DNA of 64,000 nucleotides from Cycas panzhihuaensis (Eukaryota; Cycadophyta), in NCBI GenBank assembly GCA_023213395.1, contig CM041465.1, forward strand, positions 176,211,741 to 176,275,740, given 5' to 3'. Position 1 is the stretch's first letter. Each line of letters begins with the position of its first letter. Positions 49,357 through 61,499 of this stretch are shown piece after piece. The notes under the pieces were generated by a model. The model had not been told where the DNA came from and searched no databases. It saw nothing but the letters and a program-made list of their open reading frames with translations. A program made the position numbers and the translations under genes.

Positions 49357-50870
49357 TCATATAATAATAGGCATGTGTTGGGTAGAGTATTCAAATCATA
49401 GGTTACCAAGTCATATTAGCTCAACCCTTCACTGAGGATTGACTTCTTTAACATCTAAAAGAACAACCATAGTTTACAATGATCGTGTAGAGACTCTTGG
49501 TGTCTTTTGTTATTTTTATTATTGATTATTGATACTCTACTATAGTAGAGAGGTTATAGATAGAGGTGGTGTAGATATAGTAGAGGTACTACCTATGGAA
49601 CGTGTCATTACAAATTAGTGTATCACTCTTTATTAATCCTACCATTATTCTAAGTGCATGTAGATGGAGGAGACATTAAAGCCTATCATTATCACTTAGA
49701 ATCAATAGATAGAGTAATTTTTAGTGATTAGGGTCAAGTTTATAGTCATGGAGAGTGTGTTCAATATATATCATTGTATAGCTTGTTATTAGCTATCCTT
49801 GTCCTCATCATTAAGTACATCAATTCCCTTGGCTATATTGAATCTTCCATGAGTGAGATTGGAATGCCAGTCAAATCTAGACATGAGTGCAAATAAATTG
49901 TATGGTAGTCTTTGATTACAACCTTAGACAATATTACTCTCTCTTGAGTCATATTTGTAGGCCACTACACTTTTGCTCTTTATCAAATCAAAGTTGTAGC
50001 ATTAAAAAGTCGAGCCAGTCATCTCAATGTCATGGTGAAAATCACCTCTATTTCCATTGAAGGAGATTATGTTGAGTCATTGTAGTGACCACATAGATGT
50101 CGACCTTCTAGAGTCTATGTAGTTATAGAGTTGTAGCCATAATATAGTTGTAATTCATCGTTGAAGATTACTTTTAATTTCAAAGGTATTTCATGCATTT
50201 TCAAAAGTAATTTAATTAATAATCTTTATCCCTAGATTTAATCTATTTTATATTGTTATATATCACCTTTAAATTTTAAAAGTGAGATGGCATTTATTAT
50301 TGCATTTGGTGTTTTTTTTAAAGATAAGATCATTTGTAGTATTAAGGCACCTTTATGATGCTTAGTATAAGGCATTTTTTGTATGATTTTATGAGGTGAT
50401 CATTGCATGTTTGAAGAGAATATGGTTTAGTATTTCATTGAGGCAAATCCATTTGTTGCATTACTTCATTACGGCACTTTGTTACATTCTTTATTTCATT
50501 AAGGTAGCTTCAATAAATATTAAATATCACTATATGAGAGAACTTTATTAATTTGAGATGGGTTGGTCTCTAAGATATATATAAATGGTCTACACAAACA
50601 TCTATTGATCATTGAATTTAAGATTACATTGATTTTAGAGTGGTGAAGTTTGGATTACAATATGTTTTGGTGTTTTATTTATTAAAATTAGACTTGTAAA
50701 GAGTTTAGAAAAATCCTTTCTTTAAGCAATCTATTGGCCTATTTGTAAGTGGTTATCAATCTTGGTGAAGCCTTTATATTCTAGTTTGTTGAAATAAACT
50801 ATTGTTTGGAAGAATATAGCCTATTAAATGTTGGTTTAGGGTCCTTATATTTACTATTTTTACATCATGG
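49357..50870 (+). other. Leader of element E
   Basis: About 1.5 kb without recognised coding motif, between primer site and gag. D has a different sequence (the GATA-rich array) in the corresponding place. Confidence 0.55.
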
Positions 50871-51700
50871 AGAATTTAGTCTTTTAGTTACCATTAATGG
50901 GATTAACTTTAATGAGTGGAAGGAAAATATGGAATTGGTCCTTATGGCTAACTAGATTTGGGGCATTATCAAATCTAAAACATTGGTTATTCTCTTAAAT
51001 GAGAAAGAATGTATATATATTGAGGAAAATTAGTTCATGGTTATGGATTTGCTTAAGTTATCTTTAGCTCTAGACTAGAGAGATTTAATCCATAACCTTA
51101 AAACTTTATAGAGATATGGACTAAGTTGTGTGAGCTATTTCAAAAGAAGAAAACTAACTATCATGTTGTTCTTATGATGAAATTGTTGAATTCAAAAGTA
51201 GAGGATAAGAATAACATTAGTGTATACCTAAATAAGATAACTAATTTGAGGAATATGTTGGATGAATTAAAGTTAAACTTAATTAATGATGCACTACTCT
51301 TTGCTATTATTGTGTTTAAGTTGCCAACTACATTTAGAACCTTCTAAACTATCTATATTAGGGATGAAGCTATGGAGGATGAATTATCTAAGTCATTAAA
51401 AGACCTAATTCTAGAAAAGGATACCAAGTTGAGGAATCATAGAATGCTTATTAGTTCAAGTTCAAATCAGGCTTTGGTCTTGAAAACAAAAGGACAATAT
51501 GTTGTTCAGGAGGGTAAGTCCATATAGTAAATAGGAGAGATAACTTAGTAGAAGAAGAACTTCATTGGGAAGTATAATTACTATAAGAAAGAGGGCCACA
51601 AAGAAAAGAATTGTTGGTTTAAGAGGTAGGATAAGTGTAAGGCTAACCAAGATGAAAAGAGGAAGAGTGTAATAGCATATTGTATTAGGGTATCAATGTT
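50871..51700 (+). pseudogene. gag remnant of copia element E
   Basis: Starts in VTINGINFNEWKENMELVLM (about 50890-50950), a typical copia gag opening. An intact frame at 51126-51347 carries LNSKVEDKNNISVYLNKIT and LNLINDALLFAIIVFKLP. The zinc knuckle near 51566-51616 reads YNYYKKEGHKEKNCW: both leading Cys are Tyr by G-to-A change, while His and the last Cys are kept. Stops near 51030, 51077 and 51347 break the frame. Confidence 0.85.
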
Positions 51701-51714
51701 ATCAGTTGAGTAAA

Positions 51715-53040
51715 ATTAGAGTGACTATTATATCTTAGATTCTGGTGTGCAAAAATACATCACCTTTTGGAAGTAAAACTTTGATGCCTTAGATGCAAGA
51801 TCGAGTGATACTAATATGATTCTTGGGAATGTTCATGTCTTTCCTTTCAAAGGTGTTGGTTCCATTTCACTTATAAGAGGCAAGTTCAATGGTGTTTATT
51901 ATATGCTAAAGATGAAACTTAATCTTATTTCTACCTAGGAAATTTATAAACAATGTATGAAAATTAAGTTTTATAATAATAGATGTATAGTTAAGGATCC
52001 TGTAAAGAACTTCTCTATTATTACTACTAGAAGAATGTAAGACAACTTTTAAGTGTTTGAGAAATTTAGAGCTCAAAAGGATTCTTATATTTTTATTACT
52101 AGTGTTGATGATATAAGTAAGTTATAGCATGAGTGTTTGGGACATCTTAACTATAGGAGCATCAACCTTATAAAAAGGTTGAAGATGCTGGTAGGTTTAT
52201 CACAAGTTTTATATTTAAAAGACCTTTGTGAAGGATGTTTATATGGGAAGAACTATCATAATCCATTTACTAGGGTAGTTCTTAGAGAGTAAAGGAGAAA
52301 TTAGAACTTATACAAACTAGATTAATGATACTACTATCAAATCATATTAGGTGCTCAATTTATCCTTATATTTATAAATGATTATAGTAGGAAAGCCTAG
52401 GTATTCTTTTTGAAAAATAAGTCTAAAGTGTTTGATCATTTTTATGAATGGAAAGTTAGTATTGAGAATGAGTGTTATAAGAAAACAAAGATTTTGAGGA
52501 GTAATAATAGAAAGGAGTGTTATAATAATATCTTTAATTAGTTCTACCTTAATCATGATATCAAACAAGAATTAATAATCCCATATATCCTATAACAAAA
52601 ATGGTGTTACATAAAGGAAGAATCATATCATGATGGAGATGGTGAGGTGTATGGTGCATGGAAAGAATCTCCCTCTAATGTTTTGGATAAAAGCTATTGT
52701 GATAACTATTTATATTTTGAATAGGATATCTACAAAAGATGTTTATAGAATTATCTCCAAAGAGTGTTAGACCAATCATAAACCTTCCATTAATTATTTA
52801 AGGTATTTGGGTGCATTACAAATGCACACATCCTAGATGCACATCAAAAGAAGTTAGATCATAAGAGTTTGAAGTGTATTTTTGCGGGGTACTCATAAGA
52901 GAGTAAGGCTTACAAACTTTGGGATCCACAAGTGGAGAAGCTTTTGGTTAGTCAATATGTTAAGTTTAATGAGTCGATAATGTACCATACTAAGAGGTCA
53001 TTTGAATATAAATTTTATCCTCCATTTCTTTAATTTTGGA
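51715..53040 (+). pseudogene. Protease and integrase remnant of element E
   Basis: The protease active site YILDSGVQKYIT (51729-51764) keeps D-S-G. GAG-pre-integrase HECLGHLNYRSINLIKRL lies near 52130, followed by a C-E-G-C motif (52225). In the integrase the second Asp motif reads LRSNNRKEC, so the catalytic Asp is Asn (about 52503-52505). The Glu motif near 52590 has lost its Glu in the same way as D. The C-terminal FGCI-like and YHTKRSFEYKF segments end near 53010. Confidence 0.85.
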
Positions 53041-53239
53041 GCTATATTTCAATAGGTATAGAGGTTTAGAAGCCTATCATTATATCAAAAATAAAAGTAA
53101 GATTAATTGGGAGTAATAGTGAGGAGCCATTATAAGAATAGACATGTACAATACTGTGTGTTCCATTATAGGATAAAAGGTCTATTAAGGAATTTGGTAT
53201 GATAATGGAAGATACTAGTCAAACTTTGGTGGTAGATAC

Positions 53240-54740
53240 TAATGATTCCAATAATCCTATTTCATATGAAGAAGAAAAAGAAGATTTGTAATGGAAAGTT
53301 GCAATAGAGGAGGAGTATAGTTTGATCATAAAGAATGATACATGGGATTTGGTTCCTTTACCTCCATCCAAGAACCTGGTCAATTATAAATGGGTTTATA
53401 AGATGAAGTTTTTCTCTAATGGAGAGGTAGATAAGTATAAAGCTAAACTTGTTGTATTGGGTTTCAAATATAAAGAAGGAATTGATTATGAGGAGATATT
53501 TACACTAGTCTCCAAGATGTTAATGATCTAATTGATCCTTCCTTTAACATCTACATATCGTTAAGAGTTATATCAAATGGGTGTGAAGTCAACATTCCTT
53601 AATTAAGACTTAAAAGAGAAGATCTATATAGCTCAACCTCTTAGTTTTATGAAGGAAGGATAGGAGCACTATTACTTAAAGAAATCTCTCTATGGCCTAA
53701 AATAAGCACCACATGCTTGGTATGAGAAGATAGATGCTAAAGTAAAAGAGGATAGTTTTGTGACAATAAAATTAGAGTTGACTCTTTATATACAAAAGAA
53801 TAAAAGTATAATAGCTATCATTGTGTTGTACATCGATGACCTTATTATTACATATAATTGTAATAAGACTATTATAACTACAAAGTCCTATTTGAGATAT
53901 ACTTTCGATATGATATATCTCAAGAAACTTTATTACTTCTTGGGCACTGAGGCTAGGTAGATGGATGATCACATCATGATGTCATAATCAAGGCATGATG
54001 AAAACTTATTTAAGAGACTTAGGATGAAGGATTACAAGCTGATGAAGACATCATCTATAAAGGGTACGAACCTCCTAAAAGATATAAACAAGCCAACTGT
54101 AGATGGGACTTTAAATTGGCAATTGGTAGGGAGTTTAATTTACTTAACTCATATTAGGCTCGATATCACTTATGCTATTAGGTTAGTATCTCATTACATG
54201 TAGACTCCTCAAGAACCTCATTAGGTTACTACAAAGAGGGTTTTGAAGTATGTTAAGAGAACACTTAATCTTGGCCTTAAATATCTTCATGGTAGAGAGG
54301 CAAAATTGCTTAGGTATACCAATGAAAGTTGGGGTTGAGATGTAGAACATAGGAAATTAACTATAGGATTTATTTTTAGTATTGGAAATGGGTTTATATC
54401 ATGGCAATTCAAAAGGCAAACCATCATTACATTGTCTTCTATAGAGGTTGAGTATCAAGGACTAAGTATAGGAGTGAGGGGAGTTGTATGGTTGTAGGGA
54501 ATTTTAGAGACTCTTGGAATATCTTCTAGTATACTTGTTATGCATATTGATAATCAGAGTGCTATTTGACATTTAAAGAATCTAGAATTTCACACACATA
54601 TGAAGTACATCAAGATCTAACACCATTATATCCATGAGTAGATTAGATTAGAGAAGTTGCTAGTTGAATTTTATCCAAGTAAAGAATAACTTGCAGACAT
54701 ATTCATCAAAGACCACTTCATCAAGATTCCTGTAAATTTG
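53240..54740 (+). pseudogene. RT and RNase H remnant of element E
   Basis: RT: IIKNDTWDLVPLPPSKN (53322), KMKFFSNGEVDKYKAKL (53401), KKSLYGLK (53678), HAWYEKIDAKVKED and catalytic YIDD (53829-53840). RNase H: MKDYKLMKTSS-like segment (54025), LIYLTHIRLDITYA-like segment (54130), HIDNQSAI (54545) and a terminal ADIFIK (54697). Stops at former Trp and Gln codons and frame shifts near 53640 and 53960. Confidence 0.88.
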
Positions 54741-54840
54741 AGACTTAATGAAGTTATCATTGAGGGGGAATATATCAACAAGGATAAAGAGAAAGGATAG
54801 TCTAGCTCATGGGAAAACTTTAAGACCCCATATTTATATG

Positions 54841-54849
54841 AAGGGGAGA
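54841..54849 (+). promoter_or_regulatory. Polypurine tract of element E
   Basis: AAGGGGAGA directly before the 3' LTR. Confidence 0.88.
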
Positions 54850-55147
54850 TGTTAGAGTGGTATCTTAACCACTTAACCTAACTAATGTTTATGTGGTGTA
54901 TATATGCAAATACTATAATGTGATCTAATTTATTATTGTGGGTTGATAGATGTAATACATAAGGAACTTATGGATCTATTTAAAGGGATCTAAAATCCAT
55001 TGTACATTATAGTTTTATATCAATATAATCAATAATTCTATAGTGGGATTTTACTATAAGGTTTCCTACATTAATTCTACATTGTGTGCTTGTTTATTTT
55101 GTGCTTGTTATGTATATAAATGATCTATTTAACTATGGTTTCTAATA
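54850..55147 (+). repeat. 3' LTR of element E
   Basis: Starts TGTTAGAGTGG and ends TTTCTAATA. Followed by AAGAT, the second copy of the target duplication with one transition. Confidence 0.93.
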
Positions 55148-55575
55148 AAGATAGTGGACTATTCTCAATAGGTATCAAATATCATTCCTATTATAAAAAA
55201 GAATGGTGTTATTCACATTTGCATTAATTTTTATGACTTTAATGATTTATGTTTTAAGTATAATTTTCCACTACCCTTAACTAAATTTAGATCTAATCAT
55301 AGGATTTGAAGTGATGTTCCCCATAGATGGTTTCTTAGGATATAATCATATTCTTATATCACCTAAGGGTTACTAAAAAATAATATTCATTATACCTTGG
55401 GGAGCATTCACTTATAAGGTCATGCCACTCAACCTAAAGAATGCCAGGGCTACTTATTAATGAACCATGGTTTTTATCTTCTATGATTGGGTTGGTGTCG
55501 TAGTTGTTGTTTACCTTGATAATATGTTAGGGCTATTATGATATCAAGAAGATCACATTCATGATGATACAAAAC
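55148..55575 (+). pseudogene. Gypsy RT remnant of element G, second part
   Basis: Reading continues from 49040: VDYSQ-like start (shifted), IIPIIKKNGVIHICINFYDF-like block across 55170-55245, DGFLGYNHILISPKGY (about 55325), TLGSIHL/PWGAFTYKVMPLNLKNA (55400) and the catalytic site as YLDN (55512-55523), with the second Asp changed to Asn. It ends in a Q-E-D-H-I motif where J is inserted. RNase H and integrase of G are not found in the window. Confidence 0.85.
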
Positions 55576-55905
55576 CAATTGGTCATTTTCATACTAATAT
55601 AAGATTATAAGAGAAAAGAGAGCATAATAGATATTTATTATCACTATAATAACTTAGATTATATAAAAAATATAAGTAAAGAGTGTAAGGAAGCTTATAT
55701 GACACTAAAAGATAAGATATACATAATCATAATCTTACTAGATAAGATCATGACATAAGAGATCTCTTTATAAATACTTGGCCTTAAGTAGACAAAAGTG
55801 GCTACTTTTTCCTAGCATCCTATTGGTGGACCACGTGGCCTTTAATCTCATTGGTGGAGATATAAAACTTACATACATAAATTAATAATTCATATTAACC
55901 TTTTC
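55576..55905 (-). repeat. Candidate 3' LTR of element J
   Basis: Lies downstream of the chromodomain-like end of J and upstream of the G RT. Promoter-like on the minus strand: two CCAAT boxes (55822-55826, 55850-55854 as ATTGG), a CACGTG box (55832-55837) and TATTTATAAAG (55766-55776), in that order. The left edge is the last G codon seen. No partner LTR was found, so the assignment rests on position and promoter layout. Confidence 0.55.
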
Positions 55906-55919
55906 TACCTTAACCATGA

Positions 55920-57210
55920 AGTCATATACTTATGCGTTGCTAACCTTAGAAGGTTACTTATTAGGTCCTCCATCTTAGATGTTGAGTCCTCAAAGCACTG
56001 AAGATGTGGATGCTTTTTGATAAACTCTTATGATTTTCACATTGCTTTGTTAGGTTCACAACTAGCCCACTATACTGGATGCTTAAAAATGATTCTATTC
56101 TAGAGGTGATATTGATAAGTACTTAAAATATACATAGGGGGAATTGTAAGGACTTATTATTCTTGAAGGGAAGGGTTATTTATGGGTTGATGGAATTTCC
56201 TAAGTATTTTTTTAGGAAGGGTACATGAAAATATTATGGATCTTAGTATTAGAGGAAGGTTAATGGTATAAGCTACTCCACCAATTCATTGGGTGATTTT
56301 ATAGGGACCATAGCAGTAGGGACTAAGCTTATAGGATTTATTATTATGAAGGGGTCGTTGCTTGTAAGGTTAGAGACTAAGGAAGACCAAATCGCCCACT
56401 TTAAAATATTAATCAAACTGTTGGTGATTAGCTAATTACTTCATATGATTTTGTGCAGATGCTAAGTTGTACTTAAAGGTATAAAGGATCTAATCCATAT
56501 CTTATAGCTTTTATTGCACCCTAGTAGTGAAAAGATTATTGGTCAATGTATAATGAGGGGTAACTATAAAGGGCCATAAATATGGTCATTGTGATGGAAG
56601 ACCGATGAGAGGAATTATACCAATATTCTACTAAGGCCAATAGATAAGTCTAATATCTTTCATGTTATAAGGCAAAGTAATGCAAGTATATTTCCAAGGT
56701 TTTTTTAAGAAATTTAGATTGACCATCTATTTGAAGGTGATAGGATGAATTCATATTAAAGGACATTCCTAATGCATGGAAGAGCTTTTACCAAGATATA
56801 CTTATAAATTTGGGATCTCTATTTGATGTAATTATGGATTAAAAGCCATGAAGGAAAAAGTTGAATTAGATATAGAGGTCAACCAAATAGGAGGCTATAT
56901 AGGTAGTATGGATGGGTATGAAATGAATGTATTTGGTCAAGCGATCTATGAGGACCTAAATAGAATCATACTTAGTTAATAAAATGAGCCCAATGATAAA
57001 ATCCATGGTAATGTTCTTCCATTTACCTTATGAGATTTTTAGGGGTTAAAGTAGGGCTAGTTGGGCCTTAGTAACCACCATATTGCACTAGCATGTATAA
57101 TATTCATATACATATATAAGGATAATGGACTTCATATGGGGCTAGTAGAAATTTGAATGAATCTGATGATATGTTTATTAAATCCCAAGTGACCACCATG
57201 GGGGGTGTTG
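55920..57210 (-). pseudogene. Integrase and chromodomain-like tail of element J
   Basis: Minus strand from 57200: a CXXC relic, LIDRLTKYIHF-like core (with changes), HLQIDGQSKFLKKTLE (56690-56740), a canonical gypsy integrase segment, then FKVGDLVFLSLSNL (about 56400) and YFHVPFLKKYLG (about 56215). The tail reads EFIKKHPHLQCFEDSTSKME (55970-56030), which matches the end of chromodomains in position and type. Stops and shifts occur throughout. Confidence 0.82.
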
Positions 57211-57429
57211 TAATATTTAAATAAGATGCAGGGAACAAATGGTGATGTCAAGTGGACAAAAGTATAGTTTTGATAGAGAATGTGGTTATTATATAAAGTC
57301 TAATTTTTATGATCTTGAACTTTATTAGCCTATATGTTAAATTTAGGCTAGGCTTTATTATCTTTAGCCAAGTCTTAGAGCCAGGAAGATTGGGGCAAAG
57401 AGATGACATAAATGGTGGGTTCAGATTGA

Positions 57430-58481
57430 AGTCAAGAGAGGGCATCTACAACAACATTGTCCTTATCCTTCTTATATGAGATGGCAAAATCAAAGACCTA
57501 TAATCTATCAACCCACTTGGATTGTTCTTCAAATAGAATTGGTTGGTTTAATAAGCATCAGAGACTATCATGATCAGTCAAAATGGTAAACTTAGTTCCA
57601 AGTAAATATTGGCATCACTTATTTATTATATATATAATGACCCTCATTTCTTTTTGGTAGGTTGATAGTTAATACTCATGCTCTTTAAGCTTATAACTTT
57701 TAAATGCAATAAGGTGAAGAGTTTATATGAGGATAACCCCTAACCCAACACCTAAAACATCATATTTTAATTGAAAAGGCTAGGAAAAGTCTAAGGTAGA
57801 GAGGACTAGTATAGTTGACATGAGTATTTTTAAAAGATTGAAAGCATCATCAACACTTAGTGACCACTAAAAGGAGTCCTTGTGAAGTAAATTTGTTAAA
57901 TGAGTTGCTATGAAGGTAAATTTTTTAATGAAATAATAATAAAAGTTAATTAGTCTAAGGAAGGCCCATAATTGGGTGAGTTTTTTTGGTGTAAGGCACT
58001 AAACAATGGCTAATATTTTATCTAGATCAACTCATATACCTATTATAGAAATAATATAACTTAAGTACTATAGTTTAGTTTTACTAAATTCACATTTCAA
58101 CATCTTAGCATATAATTAGTTTTATTCAATAATTTGAAGGGTAATTTCCAAGTGTTGGAGATGTAAGGATATATCTATGCTATAAATGAGTATATCATCA
58201 AAGAAGATAATAATGAATTTATGAAGATAAGGTAAAAAACATTTATTCATAAGGGTTGATAAGGTGGTAGGAGCATTACGTAGCCCAAATGGTATGACCT
58301 AAAATTTAAAGTGCCTATGGTGAGTTTGGAAAGTTATTTTATGCTTATCTTTAGGAGCTATTAGAATTAATAGTATCAAGATTGTAAGTCTAATTTAGAA
58401 AAAATTATGGCCCCATGGATCTCATCTAAGATATCATCAATCTAGGGTTGGGGAATGTATTCTTAATGGTGAGTTTATTGA
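57430..58481 (-). pseudogene. RNase H and RT remnant of element J, downstream part
   Basis: The minus strand from 58470 reads RIDDILDEIHGAIIFSKLDL-type RT blocks (58395-58455), then SSLMIYSFIA, the relic of the catalytic block (58180-58200; the YxDD is decayed), and RNase H blocks such as YNMMFQVLG-like (57750) and FDYDSL (57560). Many stops. The upstream part of RT lies at 60368-60510. Confidence 0.8.
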
Positions 58482-58855
58482 TGTTAAAATATGAATTTTG
58501 AGATTATCTCAGAGATTACCATGCATGTAATATATAAGTATGAGAGGTTAAAGATAAAATAATAAATGAAGTAAATAAAAGATGAAGTATGTATAATATA
58601 AAATACAATAAAGATGTAAGAAAATGATCACCTTCTCAAGTATTGCATTAGGTATAAATACATACTTATAATATATGTCACCTTATACTTGTCTAATCAA
58701 ATGTAAGAACCCTTATATCTACTAATAGGACATTTATATGAATAGGTATATACCATATGCACACATCTTAATAACTCAATATAATAATTCTATGAGAGTT
58801 AAGATAAGGGGGACATATCAACACATAAACGAACATTAAATATTATAATTTAACA
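58482..58855 (-). repeat. 3' LTR of element K
   Basis: Plus-strand view TGTTAAAATATG to TTTAACA. Shares long blocks with 59979-60367, such as AAAGATGAAGTATGTATAATA and GAAAATGATCACCTTC. Confidence 0.88.
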
Positions 58856-59962
58856 CCATACAATAATGTTCAATCCTACATCTATAACATTATATACAAA
58901 TCTACTGGATCAAATGAAGATTATCTCTATATTATACTAGCTATATCTGTAAGCTACAAACTAAATCTATTGAAGTCCATATGAAGAAAGGTCCATCTAC
59001 CAAAATGCATGGGTAACTAGTTACTACAATATTTAGTTGAAGAGGAGTCTTCTTTGGATACATGGTTTAATTAACATTAGTCAACTTCATTTCAGGATCA
59101 AGTCTACTAAATAATTAAGTTGAGTATCAAAGCAACTTTATTCTCACTTGAAGGATCTAATTTGTGGTTCCTTTAAGGATATGAGTAGGATACACCTTGA
59201 AACCTATATGGTTTCTTCAAGGATATAGATAAATATCACTTGGAATTTAAGCTTTCCAAGTTTACTAATAGCTAGATATACTTTTATGAAACATATTTTA
59301 TTAAATGATAATAATAGAACTACCAATAAGAAAATACCAGATGTGATTTGCAAGAAATAACTCTCATAAGTATAAAAAGAGGTTCTTAATAGCCTTTAAA
59401 CTATCATAACTTATTAATTTTTTCTTAATTTTAAACTATATATATTTTTTATTTCACCATATTACAAAAATAATATCTGTATCAAAAGTTATGACCCTTT
59501 TAAGGAGGGTTTATCCTAGGGTTTTTGAATTATAAACCCTATGATAAAATACTGATAATTTTTTACTTAGACCTCTAATTAACCTAATCTTCCTTTCATT
59601 CAAACGTAGACAAAAGAATGCATAGAATCAAAAGACATATGAAGTTATTTAGATATTTATAGCTAAAGTTATAGCCATTAAAAGTTGAGGTACCAAATCT
59701 ACCTTCAAGATTATTGATGAAAAGTAGACAAAAATTAAATCTACTATAATCTTTTCTTCATAGCTCCAACATCTATAATGTGACCCCTAAAAATTTGTAA
59801 GATGAGTTAATTCATCTTAAATTTACTATTGCTTATTGAATTTTTTTTTTATATATATCTTCAAACCCTTCTACCTACTTATAAGATAAGTATATACAAG
59901 AGAAACTTAGCTTAAATCTTGATTGACAGGATCTTCACCTTACCATAGTAACTTAGATTCAA

Positions 59963-59978
59963 CTCTAATCTAATGCCA
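59963..59978 (-). promoter_or_regulatory. Primer binding site of element K
   Basis: The minus strand reads TGGCATTAGATTAGAG directly next to the LTR, a decayed tRNA-Met site (compare TGGTATCAGAGCAG). It fixes the orientation of K. Confidence 0.75.
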
Positions 59979-60367
59979 TATTAAGAACATGGGATTCAAA
60001 TATTACCTTTGAAATCATAATGAGAAAATAGATGTAAAATATGTTACAAGTATGAGGCAAATAATGATAAAGTAATAAATAAATAAACAAAAGATGAAGT
60101 ATGTATAATACAAAAGATAATAAAGATATGGGAAAATGATCACCTTCCTAATTATTGCATTAGGTATTAATACATACTTATGGTACATATCACCTCATAC
60201 TTTTCTAATCAAATGTAAGAATCATTATGTCCACCAATGGGATATTTATATGAATAGGTATGCACCACATATATACATCTTAATAACTCAATATAATAAC
60301 CCTATAAGAGTTAAGATAAAGGAGATATATCAATGCATAAACTACTATTAAACATTATATTTTGATA
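59979..60367 (-). repeat. 5' LTR of element K
   Basis: Plus-strand view TATTAAGAACATG to TTTTGATA. Its outer ends read TA where TG/CA is expected, by transition. Followed by GTTGA. Confidence 0.88.
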
Positions 60368-60510
60368 GTTGAGTTCTCTATAATTGATATAAAGCCAAAA
60401 AGAACTACCTTTTTTATGAACTATCATAATAAGGGTTACATAAAGGCTTTTACTAGGTTGTATTATTCCTATATTTATAAGTTCATTTGTAATATACTCA
60501 ATCTCATTCT
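60368..60510 (-). pseudogene. RT N-terminal remnant of element J, upstream part
   Basis: The minus strand carries the RT block before ELNK in decayed form, aligning base by base with I 12740-12850. It joins 58481 after removal of K. Confidence 0.78.
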
Positions 60511-60963
60511 TTTGAAAGTAAGAATTTTGGTATGGGTGTAAGTTGATGGGATTATGGTGGTTCTTGAGTTCTATAGTGTGGTAAACTTTGCGATCTAGGG
60601 GAAGGCCACTAGGTAAGGGATTAAGGATAGAATGGTATCTAATTAGAATGGTTTAGATATCTAGGTGGACTTTAGGTTGCAACTAAATGCTATTATGGTA
60701 AATAATATGTCTGATGCTACTATTGAGTTGCTTACTTATCTTCTTAGGGGAAATAAGTTTATGTGGTGGTGACTAGAGATCATAAAGTTTATGAGTTTGG
60801 CCATACTAATATTTGAACATTATAAATGGATTATATAGAGAATTATTAGTACGATAATTGCCTAATATTTAGATTAATTAGACACTTAGGATGGAATTCC
60901 CCCAATAAATAAAGCATAAAAATCTAACGTAAGATGATATGAGTAGATTTGGGCTTAGAGATT

Positions 60964-61221
60964 TTAAATAACTCCTACATAATGAAGGGTATGGTGGCAT
61001 GTTAAAGAGCAATTAAAACCTATTTTTAGCTTGATGTCAAGGTGTATTTGTCTAGCTACTATAATATTTATAAAGTTTAATGATATACCACTATCAATTA
61101 AAATTGGAATAGGAGTCTTCCTTAGGATCCTTCTTACTCGTAATAGGTCGAGATAAGCAGAAGAGGAAATAACAGATAATAATGCTTTGGGTTTAGGTTC
61201 AAGTAGGGGGAAGGGTTCCAA
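60964..61221 (-). pseudogene. Protease remnant of element J
   Basis: An 85-residue open frame on the minus strand with RILRKTPIPILIDSGISLNF, the D-S-G active site of a gypsy aspartic protease, followed by IIVARQIHLDIKL. It lies between gag and RT as in I. The rest of the protease domain is broken. Confidence 0.82.
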
Positions 61222-61499
61222 TAGTAGTTCATCTTCTATTTCATCTTCTAAATTAGAATCAAGGTTGACAGTGAATATTACTCTTCTAGATTTACATACT
61301 TCATTATGCCCAAAGAACTATTTTTTTATGGACTATAAGCAATGGACAACTTTCTTGTGTGTGTGTACCTTAGATATCAATATATATACTAGTGTTAATG
61401 ACCATTCTATTACTAGTTATTCTAATAGTCAGTCTACTAGCTATCATTAAGGGTCCTCTACTTGAAACCTTAGGGGCCTATATGGATCTACTAACCTTA

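Larger units (their letters stand above)
49041..55147 (+). mobile_element. Ty1/copia retrotransposon E
   Basis: A 6107-bp copia element of the D family, with both LTRs of 298 bp, a primer site, a 1.5-kb leader, gag, protease, integrase, RT, RNase H and a polypurine tract. It is inserted in the RT of G with target duplication AAGGT/AAGAT (49036-49040, 55148-55152; one transition). The LTRs end in TA where CA is expected. Coding regions have scattered stops at former Gln, Trp and Arg codons, and the LTR pair differs at many positions, so it is old but complete in structure. Confidence 0.95.
58482..60367 (-). mobile_element. Small non-coding LTR element K
   Basis: 1886 bp, with LTRs of 374 and 389 bp and about 1.1 kb inside without any retroelement protein. 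It lies in the RT of J; the target duplication is ATTGA (58477-58481) and GTTGA (60368-60372), one transition. Removing K and one copy restores the ELNK reading of RT, as in the uninterrupted relative I. The primer site is on the minus strand next to the right LTR, so K points left. It needs enzymes from elsewhere. Confidence 0.88.
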
